A stretch of DNA of 64,000 bases from assembly GCA_038322235.1 (NCBI GenBank), contig JBBQFQ010000018.1:21619-85618 (forward strand), given 5' to 3'. Below, one piece after another: positions 54,801 through 62,432 of the stretch. Each line of letters starts with the position of its first letter. Within the stretch, counting starts at the first letter, position 1. The DNA comes from SZAS-18 sp038322235 (GTDB lineage Bacteria > Verrucomicrobiota > Verrucomicrobiia > Chthoniobacterales > SZAS-18). The translations under genes and the position numbers were made by a program. The notes below the pieces were generated by a model. The model was not told where the DNA came from, did no database searches, and worked only from the letters and a program-made list of their open reading frames with translations.

Positions 54801-55664
54801 CGCCGGATCTTTCCGGAGCGCCTTGATCACGGTGTCGTCCTTCTTCGTGTCGACGACCTTCGCCCTGTTGTGGCCGAGCGCGAGCAACTGCGTCACGACT
54901 GCCTGGGTCAACGGCTCAAAGGCGCGGGCGACGATGATTTCGCCGTCCTTCACGTCGGAAACGAGCACCTTGGTCGCGAGGACTTCGTCCTCAAGGCTGC
55001 CTGTGAGCTTGAAGTCTTCGATCGTATAGAAAAGCTTGACGATCGCCTCGTCTGATCCGTGCCCGAGCGCGCGGAGGAACGTGGTGGCGAGAAACTTCCG
55101 CCGGCGCTTCCGGCGATCGAGGTAAATGTAAAGCAGATCGCTGGTGTCGTACTGCACCTCCAGCCAGGATCCCCGGTCCGGGATCACGCGGAAACTGTGG
55201 AGCAACTTGCCGTTCAAGTGCGGCGTGACTTCGAAGCAGATACCCGGCGAACGGTGAAGCTGGCTGACGACGACGCGCTCAGCACCGTTGATGACGAAGG
55301 TGCCCTGCGGGGTCATGAGCGGCAATTCGCCCATGTACACTTTCTCCTCCTTGATGCCCTTCTCCTCCTTCAGATGGAAGGTGACGTGCAGCGGAGCGCT
55401 GTAGGTCTGGCCCTCCCGCTGGGCCTCCAGGGACGACAGTTTCGGTTCACCGATGTCGTAATGGGAAAAATCGAGCGTCGCCTTGTTGTCGTAGCTTTCG
55501 ATCGGGAAAACTTCTTTAAAGACCGTCTGCAAGCCGGTGTATTTGCGCTTGCTTGCGGTGACGTCTTTCTGTAGGAATTCGACGTACGAATTGACCTGAA
55601 TTTCGATGAGGTTCGGCGGTTCCGCGACCTCTTTGAGTTTCCCGAAGTAGAGTCTCTCGGCCAT
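51837..55664 (-). CDS. rpoB: RNA polymerase beta subunit
   Basis: 1275 residues, starting MAERLYFGKLKEVAEPPNLI. Conserved regions include the rifampicin cluster FFGRSQLSQFMDQTNPLAEL with HKRRLSALGPGGL, and GDKMAGRHGNKGV near the C-terminus. The rifampicin-pocket residues look wild type. It has its own apparent promoter and a leader terminator upstream. Confidence 0.98.
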   Translation of the reverse strand: MAERLYFGKLKEVAEPPNLIEIQVNSYVEFLQKDVTASKRKYTGLQTVFKEVFPIESYDNKATLDFSHYDIGEPKLSSLEAQREGQTYSAPLHVTFHLKEEKGIKEEKVYMGELPLMTPQGTFVINGAERVVVSQLHRSPGICFEVTPHLNGKLLHSFRVIPDRGSWLEVQYDTSDLLYIYLDRRKRRRKFLATTFLRALGHGSDEAIVKLFYTIEDFKLTGSLEDEVLATKVLVSDVKDGEIIVARAFEPLTQAVVTQLLALGHNRAKVVDTKKDDTVIKALRKDPAHDEEEALKDIYRRLRPGDPPTVANARALLKRLFFDPKKYDLGRVGRYKINQKLGLGTDLAQRILTADDFVAAMKYLIGLRSGEGTLDDIDHLGSRRVRTVGELLANQCRVGLARTERLVKERMTLYDINVEGMTPQKLINPKALSAVIRDFFGRSQLSQFMDQTNPLAELTHKRRLSALGPGGLSRDRAGFEVRDVHPSHYGRICPIETPEGPNIGLISSMSTYARINEFGFIETPYRKVDAGRVTDRIDYLTADREEMYLVAQANSPIDPKGNFTAEKVSVRYRGDFIEVEPAKVHYMDISPKQLVSVAAGLIPFLEHDDANRALMGSNMQRQGVPLLVSEAPLIGTGLEGKVARDSRAVIISEGDGIAASVTAEFIIVTKDGAMPDPKKKLKHDPDHGLFVYELRKFMRSNAGTCVNQKPIVKKGDKIKKGQVVADGPNTERGELALGRNVLVAFMPWNGYNFEDAIMISQRVVKEDIYTSIHIDEFEIGARDTKLGPEEITRDIPNVSEEALRNLGHDGVIRIGAEIRPGDILVGKITPKSETELAPEERLLRAIFGEKAADVKDTSLTVPSGTYGIVMDVKVSSRTKEAQRKQTTPAEAKKQAKQVQDDYKKKKDELVNELTESLSNVLLGEKIPLDVVNAETGEILIPANRKITKTLLHKLAENYDHIEIDPSPIRNKIQEIIGNFESKFAELEMEHERALDRAEAGDEVDPGIIKQVKVYVASKRKLSVGDKMAGRHGNKGVVARIVPEEDMPYLADGTPVDICLNPLGVPSRMNVGQVLETHLGVAAKALGFRVATPVFDGIQEKQIREYLKQAKAKPGFTWVGENGKSRLYDGRTGDAFDQDIVVGYIYMLKLGHLVADKIHARAVGPYSLVTQQPLGGKAQYGGQRFGEMEVWALQAYGAAYTLQELLTVKSDDVQGRQRIYESIVKGDNTLEAGTPESFNVLIKEMQSLGLDVKVGGKNNTAGGSTPAIPELAAGVL

Positions 55665-55731
55665 GGCGACGGTTTTGCGGCGGGATTCGTCAACGGAGCG
55701 GGGCGCTCAGCGAACGAAGTTTGCGGGGACG

Positions 55732-55767
55732 AAAAAAGATGCGTCGGACTTCTCAGTCCTCCGCATC
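55732..55767 (-). promoter_or_regulatory. Candidate attenuator in the rpoB leader
   Basis: A hairpin of about 13 bp (55738-55750 with 55755-55767, one to two mismatches, loop TCTC in plus orientation) is followed by six T residues on the minus strand, 67 bases before the rpoB start. A short frame beginning at an ATG in the stem (MRRTEKSDASFF and on) overlaps it. Confidence 0.65.
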
Positions 55768-55782
55768 ATGCGTGGAACACGG

Positions 55783-55810
55783 AAAGTAGCGTGACTTTGC
55801 AGCGTGTCAA
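55783..55810 (-). promoter_or_regulatory. Sigma70-type promoter upstream of rpoB
   Basis: On the minus strand TTGACA (55810-55805) and TACTTT (55788-55783) are separated by 16 bases. The predicted start near 55776 lies just before the leader hairpin. The identical pair of boxes with the same spacing precedes the tRNA-Thr-tuf unit. Confidence 0.65.
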
Positions 55811-55939
55811 ACAGTGTGATTTGGCACTGGCCCGAGTTTTCACCCGAAGGCGGCGACTCGAAACAGACCAAGATATTGCGAACACAGGCCGGTCGGAGAA
55901 CGGCGTCGGTTTGCGGGACCGGCCACTGGGCTGGTGGGA

Positions 55940-55974
55940 CATCAGGGCTGGACGCACGAGCGTCCGCCCTGATG
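55940..55974 (-). terminator. Long hairpin downstream of rplL
   Basis: Nine outer base pairs (CATCAGGGC/GCCCTGATG) plus six inner base pairs (GGACGC/GCGTCC) form a hairpin 20 bases after the rplL stop. No T-run follows, so it is more likely a processing or stability element than a strong terminator. Confidence 0.5.
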
Positions 55975-55993
55975 GGAAAATTGCGCGAAATCC

Positions 55994-56371
55994 TTACTTG
56001 ATCTCGACCTTGGCACCGGCCGCTTCGATCTTTCTCTTGATCTCTTCGGCTTCGGCCTTCGTGACACCTTCCTTGAGAGTCTTCGGAGCGCCTTCGACGA
56101 GGGCCTTCGCTTCCGCGAGGCCGAGGCCGGCCACGGAGGCACGGACTTCTTTGATGACGCCGATCTTGTTCGCGCCAGCTTCCTTGAGGATGACGTCGAA
56201 GGCAGTCTTCTCCTCCACAGGAGCGGCTGCGGGACCAGCCGGGGCTGCGGCCGCCGCCACGGGGGCAGCTGCGCTCACGCCGAGCTTGGTTTCAAGGGCT
56301 TTAACGAGTTCCGCGGTCTGCAGCAAGCTGAGGCCGCTGATCTGCTCTACCAATGTATTCAGGTCTGACAT
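55994..56371 (-). CDS. rplL: 50S ribosomal protein L7/L12
   Basis: 125 residues. The N-terminal dimerisation helix pair, an Ala/Pro hinge (about 36-52) and the C-terminal domain with FDVILKEAGANKIGVIKEVR and GLGLAEAKALVEGAPKTLKE are all as expected. It forms the stalk that recruits translation factors. Confidence 0.97.
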   Translation of the reverse strand: MSDLNTLVEQISGLSLLQTAELVKALETKLGVSAAAPVAAAAAPAGPAAAPVEEKTAFDVILKEAGANKIGVIKEVRASVAGLGLAEAKALVEGAPKTLKEGVTKAEAEEIKRKIEAAGAKVEIK

Positions 56372-56517
56372 ATCGTTTTGTTTTGCGCTGAAGTTCGCGA
56401 GCCGGAGCTTCGGCTCATTTCAATCCCGCAGCCGCGGGACCGACTCTCAGCTGGTTTTCGTTTTGGGGTTTTCCGAGCCCGGGTGATCGGGCGAGAAAGG
56501 GTTGGGAGATGGACTGG

Positions 56518-57165
56518 TCAGGCCGAAGCGGGAGCTTCGGCAACGGAGGCGTCCGCCGCCGGGGCGGGCACTTCGACTGCCGGCGCTTCGACTGCGGGGG
56601 CGGGCGATTCCGCTGCAGGAGCCTCGGCCGCGGGTGCGGGCACTTCCGCCGCCGGTGCTTTGTCGATGACGGCTTGGAGCGCGCGGGCGAGCATCGAACC
56701 CGGCTCGTTGAGGAGTCGGACGAGGCTGGTCGCCGGCGTCTGGAGCAGACCTAGAAGCTGGGCCTGCAGAACATCCTTCGGCGGCATGTCGGCCAGTGCA
56801 TCGATGTCGCCCTTCGAAAGCACCTTGCTGTCGAGGACACCGATCTTGACGCCGAATTTCTTAAACTCAGTCGAAAACTTCTTCACCACCTTCGCGGCGG
56901 CGCAAACGTCCTTGTCGCCGGTGACAATGGCGGTCTGGCCCGCCAGCTGGCTGACGAGTTCCTCGGGGAGCCCAACGGATTGGACGGCCCGGCGAAGGAA
57001 GCTGTTTTTGACGACCTGGCAGCGGGCACCGGTTTCGACGAGTCGATCCCGGAGCTTGGCGAATTCGGCCACCTTCAGCCCGGAATAATCTGCGATGAAA
57101 ACGAACGGCGACGCTTGGAAGCGCAGCTGGATATCTTCGATGATAAAGGCCTTTTCGGGTCTCAT
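56518..57165 (-). CDS. rplJ: 50S ribosomal protein L10 with long Ala/Pro/Glu tail
   Basis: 215 residues, against a usual 165-175. The core (FVFIADYSGLKVAEFAKLRD and VKNSFLRRAVQS) is standard. The extra C-terminal 45 residues are a low-complexity Ala-Pro-Glu repeat (for example APAAEVPAPAAEAPAAES). L10 is the base of the L7/L12 stalk and, in many bacteria, autoregulates the operon. Confidence 0.95.
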   Translation of the reverse strand: MRPEKAFIIEDIQLRFQASPFVFIADYSGLKVAEFAKLRDRLVETGARCQVVKNSFLRRAVQSVGLPEELVSQLAGQTAIVTGDKDVCAAAKVVKKFSTEFKKFGVKIGVLDSKVLSKGDIDALADMPPKDVLQAQLLGLLQTPATSLVRLLNEPGSMLARALQAVIDKAPAAEVPAPAAEAPAAESPAPAVEAPAVEVPAPAADASVAEAPASA

Positions 57166-57184
57166 GGGAGCGTCAGGTGGGAGT

Positions 57185-57892
57185 TCAGGCGGCGACGGCC
57201 TGGAACGCGCCGGCGTCCAGGGTGAGACCAGGGGAGATGGTCGAGGCGAGCGTAGCAGTCAGGATGAAACGGCCCTTGGAGGTCGCGGGACGCGCCTTGG
57301 AAACCGCGTCGACCACGGCGCTGCTGTTTTCGACGAGTTGCTGCTCGGTGAAGGAGAATTTGCCGACGGGAACGGCGACGTTGCCGCCCTTGTCGAGCTT
57401 AAACTCAACGCGGCCGGCCTTCACTTCGCGAACAGCCTTGGCGGTATCTTCCGTCACGGTGCCGGTTTTCGGATTCGGCATCAGACCGCGGGGTCCGAGC
57501 ACCTTGCCGAGCTTACGAACCTCCGCCATGGCGGCGGGCGTGGCGACTGCGACATCGAAGGCTTGGAACCCTTCGTTGCACTTCTTGATCATGTCTTCGA
57601 AGCCCACGAATTCGGCTCCCGCCGCGCGGGCAGCCTCGGCGGCGGCGCCAACGGCAAAGACGAGGACACGAACCTGTTTACCCGAACCATGCGGGAGAGG
57701 ACAGGTGCCACGAACCATTTGATCACTCTGCTTCGGGTCCACGCCCAGGTGGAAAGAAATGGTGACCGTCTGGTCGTACTTCGCCGGGGGAAGCTTCTTC
57801 AGCGTTCCAACCGCCTCGGCGAGGGAATATTTTTTGCTGCCGTCAATGAGGGCGACGGCGGCGCGATAGCGCTTGCTGCGGGTCTTGGCCAT
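57185..57892 (-). CDS. rplA: 50S ribosomal protein L1
   Basis: 235 residues. GLMPNPKTGTVTEDTAKAV and the N-terminal KRYRAAVALIDGSKKYSLAE are characteristic. L1 forms the mobile stalk near the E site and in other bacteria represses its own mRNA. Confidence 0.97.
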   Translation of the reverse strand: MAKTRSKRYRAAVALIDGSKKYSLAEAVGTLKKLPPAKYDQTVTISFHLGVDPKQSDQMVRGTCPLPHGSGKQVRVLVFAVGAAAEAARAAGAEFVGFEDMIKKCNEGFQAFDVAVATPAAMAEVRKLGKVLGPRGLMPNPKTGTVTEDTAKAVREVKAGRVEFKLDKGGNVAVPVGKFSFTEQQLVENSSAVVDAVSKARPATSKGRFILTATLASTISPGLTLDAGAFQAVAA

Positions 57893-57959
57893 GATGATTT
57901 GCAGTCCTGACGAGCCCGGATTGAGCCAGACTCTCCTGCCTGTGGGGGTTTAAAAAATC

Positions 57960-58385
57960 TTAGTCGCGAATTTCAATGCCCATCTGGCGGGCGGTGCCGG
58001 CAATGACGCGGAACGCGGCTTCATCCGAGCGGGCGTTCAGATCCTTTTTCTTGATCTTCACGATTTCCATCACCTGCTTCTTATTCAGGGTAGCGACCTT
58101 CGTCCGATTGGGCTCCTTCGAACCCGAAGCGATGTTCGCGGCCTTCTTCAGCAGGATGGCCGCTGGCGGCTGCTTCGTGATGAAGGTGAACGTCTTATCC
58201 TTGTAGACCGTGATGACGACCGGAAGGATGTCACCCGCCTGCTTTTGCGTCGCGGCGTTGAACTCCTTGCAGAACGCCATGATGTTCACGCCGTTCGAGC
58301 CGAGCGCAGGCCCGACCGGAGGAGCGGGATTTGCCTGACCAGCAGGAATCTGAAGTTTGATGGAAGCAACGATTTCCTTGGCCAT
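57960..58385 (-). CDS. rplK: 50S ribosomal protein L11
   Basis: 141 residues. IKLQIPAGQANPAPPVGPAL and GSNGVNIMAFCKEFNA are the strongly conserved N-terminal motifs; the C-terminal rRNA-binding domain is complete. It binds the GTPase-associated region of 23S rRNA. Confidence 0.97.
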   Translation of the reverse strand: MAKEIVASIKLQIPAGQANPAPPVGPALGSNGVNIMAFCKEFNAATQKQAGDILPVVITVYKDKTFTFITKQPPAAILLKKAANIASGSKEPNRTKVATLNKKQVMEIVKIKKKDLNARSDEAAFRVIAGTARQMGIEIRD

Positions 58386-58510
58386 AAAATCAAAAGGGGT
58401 CGGGAGGATACACGTCCGCCGCGGAGATGCAAGCGCGACGTGGAAATTTTTGCCTGACCGGATGAACCGGTCGCAGAGCCGCCGCAGGCGGGAAGGAATG
58501 TAACGGCGGC

Positions 58511-59080
58511 TTAACCGCGCTCGACTTGCCAGTACTCAAGTTCGACGGGCGTGGCACGCCCAAAGATCGTCACCGAAACGCGCAGCTTGCCGCGGTCCGG
58601 ATCGATTTCCTCGACGACGCCGTTCTGATTCTGGAAGGGGCCGTCCGCCACCTTGACGGTTTCCCCGACTTCGAAGCTCAACTTGGGCTTCACCTTATCT
58701 TCGCGATCCCGCATCTGCGCGAGGATATTTTCCACCTCATTGGGCCGCATCGGGGTGGGCTTGTCCTTGGTACCGGCAAAACCAATCACGCCCGTGGTTT
58801 CCTTGATAAAGTACCAGGCGCGCTCGACGAGTTTCTGATCGTCGTCGAACAGGTGCATGTTCACAATCAGGTAGCCAGGGAGAAGCTTCCGGGTGGTTTC
58901 CGTCTTCTTCCCCCGCTTGATTTCCGAGACTCGCTCGGTTGGGACCAACACTTCGAAAACGATGTCGCCCATCTCCTCCGTCTTGATCCGGCGCCGGATA
59001 TTCTCTTGGACCTTGTTTTCCTGGCCGGAGAGCACGTGGACGACATACCACTGGTCTTTGGGGGCGATCGCAGTGCTCAT
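58511..59080 (-). CDS. nusG: Transcription termination/antitermination factor NusG
   Basis: 189 residues. The NGN domain (WYVVHVLSGQENKVQENIRR, then PGYLIVNM) and the C-terminal KOW motif (VKVADGPFQNQNGVVEEID) are in order. NusG binds RNA polymerase beta' and, through its KOW domain, ribosomal S10 or Rho. Downstream of secE. Confidence 0.96.
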   Translation of the reverse strand: MSTAIAPKDQWYVVHVLSGQENKVQENIRRRIKTEEMGDIVFEVLVPTERVSEIKRGKKTETTRKLLPGYLIVNMHLFDDDQKLVERAWYFIKETTGVIGFAGTKDKPTPMRPNEVENILAQMRDREDKVKPKLSFEVGETVKVADGPFQNQNGVVEEIDPDRGKLRVSVTIFGRATPVELEYWQVERG

Positions 59081-59124
59081 CGAGGAGGAAGAATGGGGCG
59101 CAAGCGCGGGGAACAGACCAGACG

Positions 59125-59340
59125 TCAGGCGCCAATCAGGGACTTCACAACGAAGGAAAGAATCAAATCCCAGAAGGCGACGAAGCCGCCGAGGAGGAGC
59201 ATAGCGACCAGCACGAGGATCGTGGAATCGGTCAGTTCCTTGTACTTCTTGAAGCCTTTCTCAAGCGGATCCCAAGGCCAGGTGGCCTTGCCCAGCTCAG
59301 CTTTGACTTCGTTGGCGAACTGCTTGGTCTTCGCGATCAT
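59125..59340 (-). CDS. secE: Preprotein translocase subunit SecE
   Basis: 71 residues, the single-helix short form. The amphipathic segment NEVKAELGKATWPWDPLEK precedes one membrane helix (about 40-62). WP in KATWPW is the usual SecE mark. Located between tRNA-Trp and nusG as in many bacteria. Confidence 0.95.
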   Translation of the reverse strand: MIAKTKQFANEVKAELGKATWPWDPLEKGFKKYKELTDSTILVLVAMLLLGGFVAFWDLILSFVVKSLIGA

Positions 59341-59363
59341 GCTCGGCGGGGGAAAGTGGAGAG

Positions 59364-59439
59364 TGGCAGGGCAGGAGGGACTCGAACCCCCAACCGACGG
59401 TTTTGGAGACCGCTACTCTACCAATTGAGCTACTGCCCT
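59364..59439 (-). tRNA. tRNA-Trp(CCA), housekeeping
   Basis: Acceptor AGGGCAG/CTGCCCT, D-loop with GG, anticodon loop CTCCAAA (CCA), T-loop TTCGAGT, G73 and encoded CCA. A fully canonical cloverleaf that contrasts with the Trp unit of the array at 14.2 kb. Confidence 0.95.
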
Positions 59440-59517
59440 GTGGAAAATTTGGACGGAATCCGGACACAAGCGCCGGACGGGACTGTGCGTCCCGCCCGGC
59501 GTTGTGCAACGGGAGAA

Positions 59518-60705
59518 TTAGTCAGGGAGGATTTCGGCCACGCGACCGGCACCCACAGTGCGGCCACCTTCGCGGATCGCGAAGCGCATGGTCTTTTCCA
59601 TCGCGACCGGCGTGCCGAGTTCGACTTCGATGGCGACATTGTCACCGGGCATCACCATTTCGACGCCTTCCGGGAGCTTGATGCTTCCGGTCACGTCCGT
59701 TGTGCGGAAGTAGAACTGCGGGCGATAGTTGCTGAAGAACGGCGTGTGACGGCCACCCTCGTCCTTCGAAAGGACGTAGATCTCCGCCTTGAACTTGCGG
59801 TGCGGCTTCTGGGTGCCCGGCTTCGCCAGGACCTGTCCACGCTCGATGTCGTCCTTCTTGATGCCGCGGAGGAGCACTCCGACGTTGTCACCGGCGCGCG
59901 CCTCGTCGAGGAGCTTGCGGAACATTTCGATGTCGGTGGCGGTTGTCTTCACGGTCGGGCGAATGCCGACGATCTCAACTTCTTCCATCTTCTTCAGGAT
60001 ACCCCGCTCAACGCGACCGGTCACGACGGTGCCGCGGCCTTCGATGTTGAACACGTCTTCCACCGGCATCAGGAAAGGCTGGTCGATCGGGCGCTCGGGG
60101 AGCGGGATGTACTCGTCCACCGCATCCATGAGGGCGTAGATCGCCTTCTCACCTTCCGGATCACCGTTCATCGCCTTGAGAGCGCTGCCCTTGATGATGG
60201 GAATGGTATCGCCGGGGAATTCATACTTGCTCAGGAGTTCGCGGATTTCCATTTCCACGAGATCGAGCAGGTCCTTGTCGTCGACCATGTCGACCTTGTT
60301 CATGAAAACAACGATGGCCGGCACGCCAACCTGCCGGGCGAGGAGGATATGCTCGCGGGTCTGGGGCATGGGGCCGTCCGCGGCGGAAACGACGAGGATC
60401 GCGCCGTCCATCTGGGCGGCACCCGTGATCATGTTCTTCACGTAATCCGCGTGGCCAGGGCAGTCGACGTGCGCGTAGTGACGCTTGGTCGTCTGGTACT
60501 CCTGGTGGGAGGTGTTGATCGTGATGCCGCGGGCCTTTTCCTCGGGGGCATTGTCGATGTCCTCGTACCTGCGGGCCTCGGCCATACCCGTCTTGGCGAG
60601 CGTGGTCGTGATCGCGGCGGTGAGGGTCGTCTTGCCGTGGTCGACGTGGCCGATGGTGCCAACGTTAACGTGGGGTTTAGTGCGTTCGAATTGGGCCTTG
60701 GCCAT
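59518..60705 (-). CDS. tuf: Elongation factor Tu
   Basis: 395 residues. GTPase motifs GHVDHGKTTL, DCPGHADYVK and NKVDMVDD (NKxD) are intact, and domains 2 and 3 are complete. It delivers aminoacyl-tRNA to the ribosome and requires the acceptor and T-stem geometry of tRNA. Located between tRNA-Thr and tRNA-Trp in one transcription unit. Confidence 0.98.
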   Translation of the reverse strand: MAKAQFERTKPHVNVGTIGHVDHGKTTLTAAITTTLAKTGMAEARRYEDIDNAPEEKARGITINTSHQEYQTTKRHYAHVDCPGHADYVKNMITGAAQMDGAILVVSAADGPMPQTREHILLARQVGVPAIVVFMNKVDMVDDKDLLDLVEMEIRELLSKYEFPGDTIPIIKGSALKAMNGDPEGEKAIYALMDAVDEYIPLPERPIDQPFLMPVEDVFNIEGRGTVVTGRVERGILKKMEEVEIVGIRPTVKTTATDIEMFRKLLDEARAGDNVGVLLRGIKKDDIERGQVLAKPGTQKPHRKFKAEIYVLSKDEGGRHTPFFSNYRPQFYFRTTDVTGSIKLPEGVEMVMPGDNVAIEVELGTPVAMEKTMRFAIREGGRTVGAGRVAEILPD

Positions 60706-60806
60706 AACGTGTCGGTGGTGGCGCGCTGGTCTTGGTGATTGGCGCCGGGTGTGAAGATGTGGGTTCGTTCAGCGGCGTTTTGCTTTGCAGGTCGCCGGAC
60801 CTGGAG

Positions 60807-60879
60807 AGCCCTCAACCGGGTTCGAACCGGTGACCTCATCCTTACCAAGGATGTGCTCTACCAACTGAGCTATGAGGGC
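60807..60879 (-). tRNA. tRNA-Thr(GGT)
   Basis: Acceptor GCCCTCA/TGAGGGC, D-arm with GG, anticodon loop TTGGTAA (GGT, Thr), canonical T-loop TTCGAAC. CCA is not encoded. It begins 14 bases after the leader hairpin of this unit. Confidence 0.95.
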
Positions 60880-60893
60880 GTCATCTGACGGGC

Positions 60894-60959
60894 AAAAAAG
60901 GCAAAAGACCCAGAGTCTATCGACGCTTGGCGCATCGACCGACCCGAAGGACTTTTGCC
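60894..60959 (-). promoter_or_regulatory. Terminator-like leader structure before tRNA-Thr and tuf
   Basis: Outer arms GGCAAAAG and CTTTTGCC close a region of about 60 bases that contains an inner stem CGATGC/GCGTCG, and six T residues follow on the minus strand. It lies between the promoter and tRNA-Thr, so it could attenuate the whole tuf-secE-nusG-ribosomal unit. Confidence 0.6.
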
Positions 60960-60981
60960 CTAGAATTCCGAAAAGCCCGCC

Positions 60982-61009
60982 AAAGTAACAGGCGACGGGG
61001 GGGTGTCAA
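60982..61009 (-). promoter_or_regulatory. Sigma70-type promoter of the tRNA-Thr-tuf unit
   Basis: On the minus strand TTGACA (61009-61004), a 16-base C-rich spacer and TACTTT (60987-60982) are followed by a GC-rich discriminator, as expected for a growth-rate-controlled stable-RNA promoter. The boxes equal those before rpoB. Confidence 0.7.
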
Positions 61010-61136
61010 AAGGATTTTCCGAAATCGGGGCCGGCCGCGATTCCACGGAAAGACCGTAACCTGGGACACCCCATTCCGTAAGGTTCTCAAGACACTTCGT
61101 AGTTTCTCAGGCACCGCCACCGCAACCTTTTCCGTG

Positions 61137-61643
61137 ATGCTCTCCGCGATTCCCCACTTCGCCCGCCCGCTCCGCGCCGCTTCCACTTGGAGCATCGCCT
61201 TTCTCACGCTCTGCGCGATGCATCCGCTGGTCGCTGGACCCGTCTCCCTGCCCGCCGGCGGGGCCCGCGGAACCTTCGCTCCGAAGAAGAACGCGGCCGT
61301 CAATCTCACGAGTGCGGTGGCCTTCGTCGACGAGAAGGATCAGCGGAAACCCGTGATCCTGATCCTCTCGGACGTGAAACTTCCGGCGGAGAAATGGACG
61401 GGCGAATTCGATCTCATGCGGTCCCGCCCCACCTTTACGGGCGTCGCCTTCTGGCTCGACAAGGACGGCAAGGTCTTCCGTACCGATATCTATCGCGGTG
61501 GATCGCAGTCCAGCGTTTCCGGATATTTCGAATTGAAGCTTGATGCTCCCGTCGGGAAGGATCTCAGCGGCACCGCGATCACGACGGATACGGACGCAGA
61601 AACGCACAAGCTGGACGCGAGTTTTCACGCTACCATCCGGTAG
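61137..61643 (+). CDS. Exported hypothetical protein
   Basis: 168 residues with an N-terminal signal-like helix (WSIAFLTLCAMHPLVAG). The mature part contains VNLTSAVAFVDEKDQRKPVI and WLDKDGKVFRTDIYRGG, with beta-strand character. No family is recognised. The frame extends up to 60927 but that part is arginine-rich and lies over the tuf promoter. Confidence 0.65.
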   Translation: MLSAIPHFARPLRAASTWSIAFLTLCAMHPLVAGPVSLPAGGARGTFAPKKNAAVNLTSAVAFVDEKDQRKPVILILSDVKLPAEKWTGEFDLMRSRPTFTGVAFWLDKDGKVFRTDIYRGGSQSSVSGYFELKLDAPVGKDLSGTAITTDTDAETHKLDASFHATIR

Positions 61644-61793
61644 GACTGGCGCGGAGCGAGCTGACGGCCAGCCGCGGAACCGAGCCGAAGAGCGGAATTC
61701 GCTCGCAAACGGGCGCGGGGCCTGCTTTGAAGGGATGTAGCCGCTGCAGCTAGACTCCGCCCACTCCTCCCTCCAATCCCACTTCTTCACGCC

Positions 61794-62132
61794 ATGCGCT
61801 ACCTCCTCGTTTTTCTTCTCGTGCTGGCCTCCGCCAGTCTCGCCCCAGCACAGGAAGTGCCCGTTGCCGAAGCGTCGAGCCGGATCGGTCAGCGGGTCAC
61901 GATTTACGGTGAAGTGGCGGCGGTCGTCGCCAGCGCGGATTCAACCACGATCCAATTTGACGGCCAGTCGTTTGTCGGCTTCGTGCCCCGTCGCTCATAT
62001 GACCGGGTGGGGGGCTCTCGCTATCTCGCATCGCTTCAAGGGAAGCGCATCGCGATTACGGGTTATGTCGTCAACGGCGGCTCCGGACCGCAGATCATCA
62101 TCCACCTCGAGCGCCAGATCGCGTGGCGCTGA
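61794..62132 (+). CDS. Small exported OB-fold-like protein
   Basis: 112 residues. A signal peptide (LLVFLLVLASASLAPA) is followed by IGQRVTIYGEVAAVVASADS and FDGQSFVGFVPRRS, the pattern of periplasmic OB-fold/YhcR-like nucleic-acid-binding domains. The ligand is unknown. Confidence 0.6.
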   Translation: MRYLLVFLLVLASASLAPAQEVPVAEASSRIGQRVTIYGEVAAVVASADSTTIQFDGQSFVGFVPRRSYDRVGGSRYLASLQGKRIAITGYVVNGGSGPQIIIHLERQIAWR

Positions 62133-62432
62133 CGTTCGATCTAGACGATCTCGGCAGGGAGCGCGCGGGCGGTGGGCAAGGGGTGCGACCCCGCAGACCT
62201 GTAACCACCGACCGACAAAGGAACTCGGAAAGCGATCGCTCCGGCCGCGCTCATCGCGAAATCGAATCGCCGGAAGGAGCTGCGCCTTTCTCGAACCGGA
62301 CGTCAGCGTTTACGAGTCGGGCTGGCCGACTGGCGCCTTGACGGAGCGCAGCGTCTTGGATGCGAGAGCTCGGATCGAACCAGCTTGGGCGGGCACTCGC
62401 GGCACCGACCGCGGTGCCGGACACAGCATTGG
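62133..62432. other. Intergenic region without recognised elements
   Basis: About 300 bases between the OB-fold protein and the convergent DUF3494 gene. Frames here have no family resemblance and I see no tRNA or clear terminator. Confidence 0.5.
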
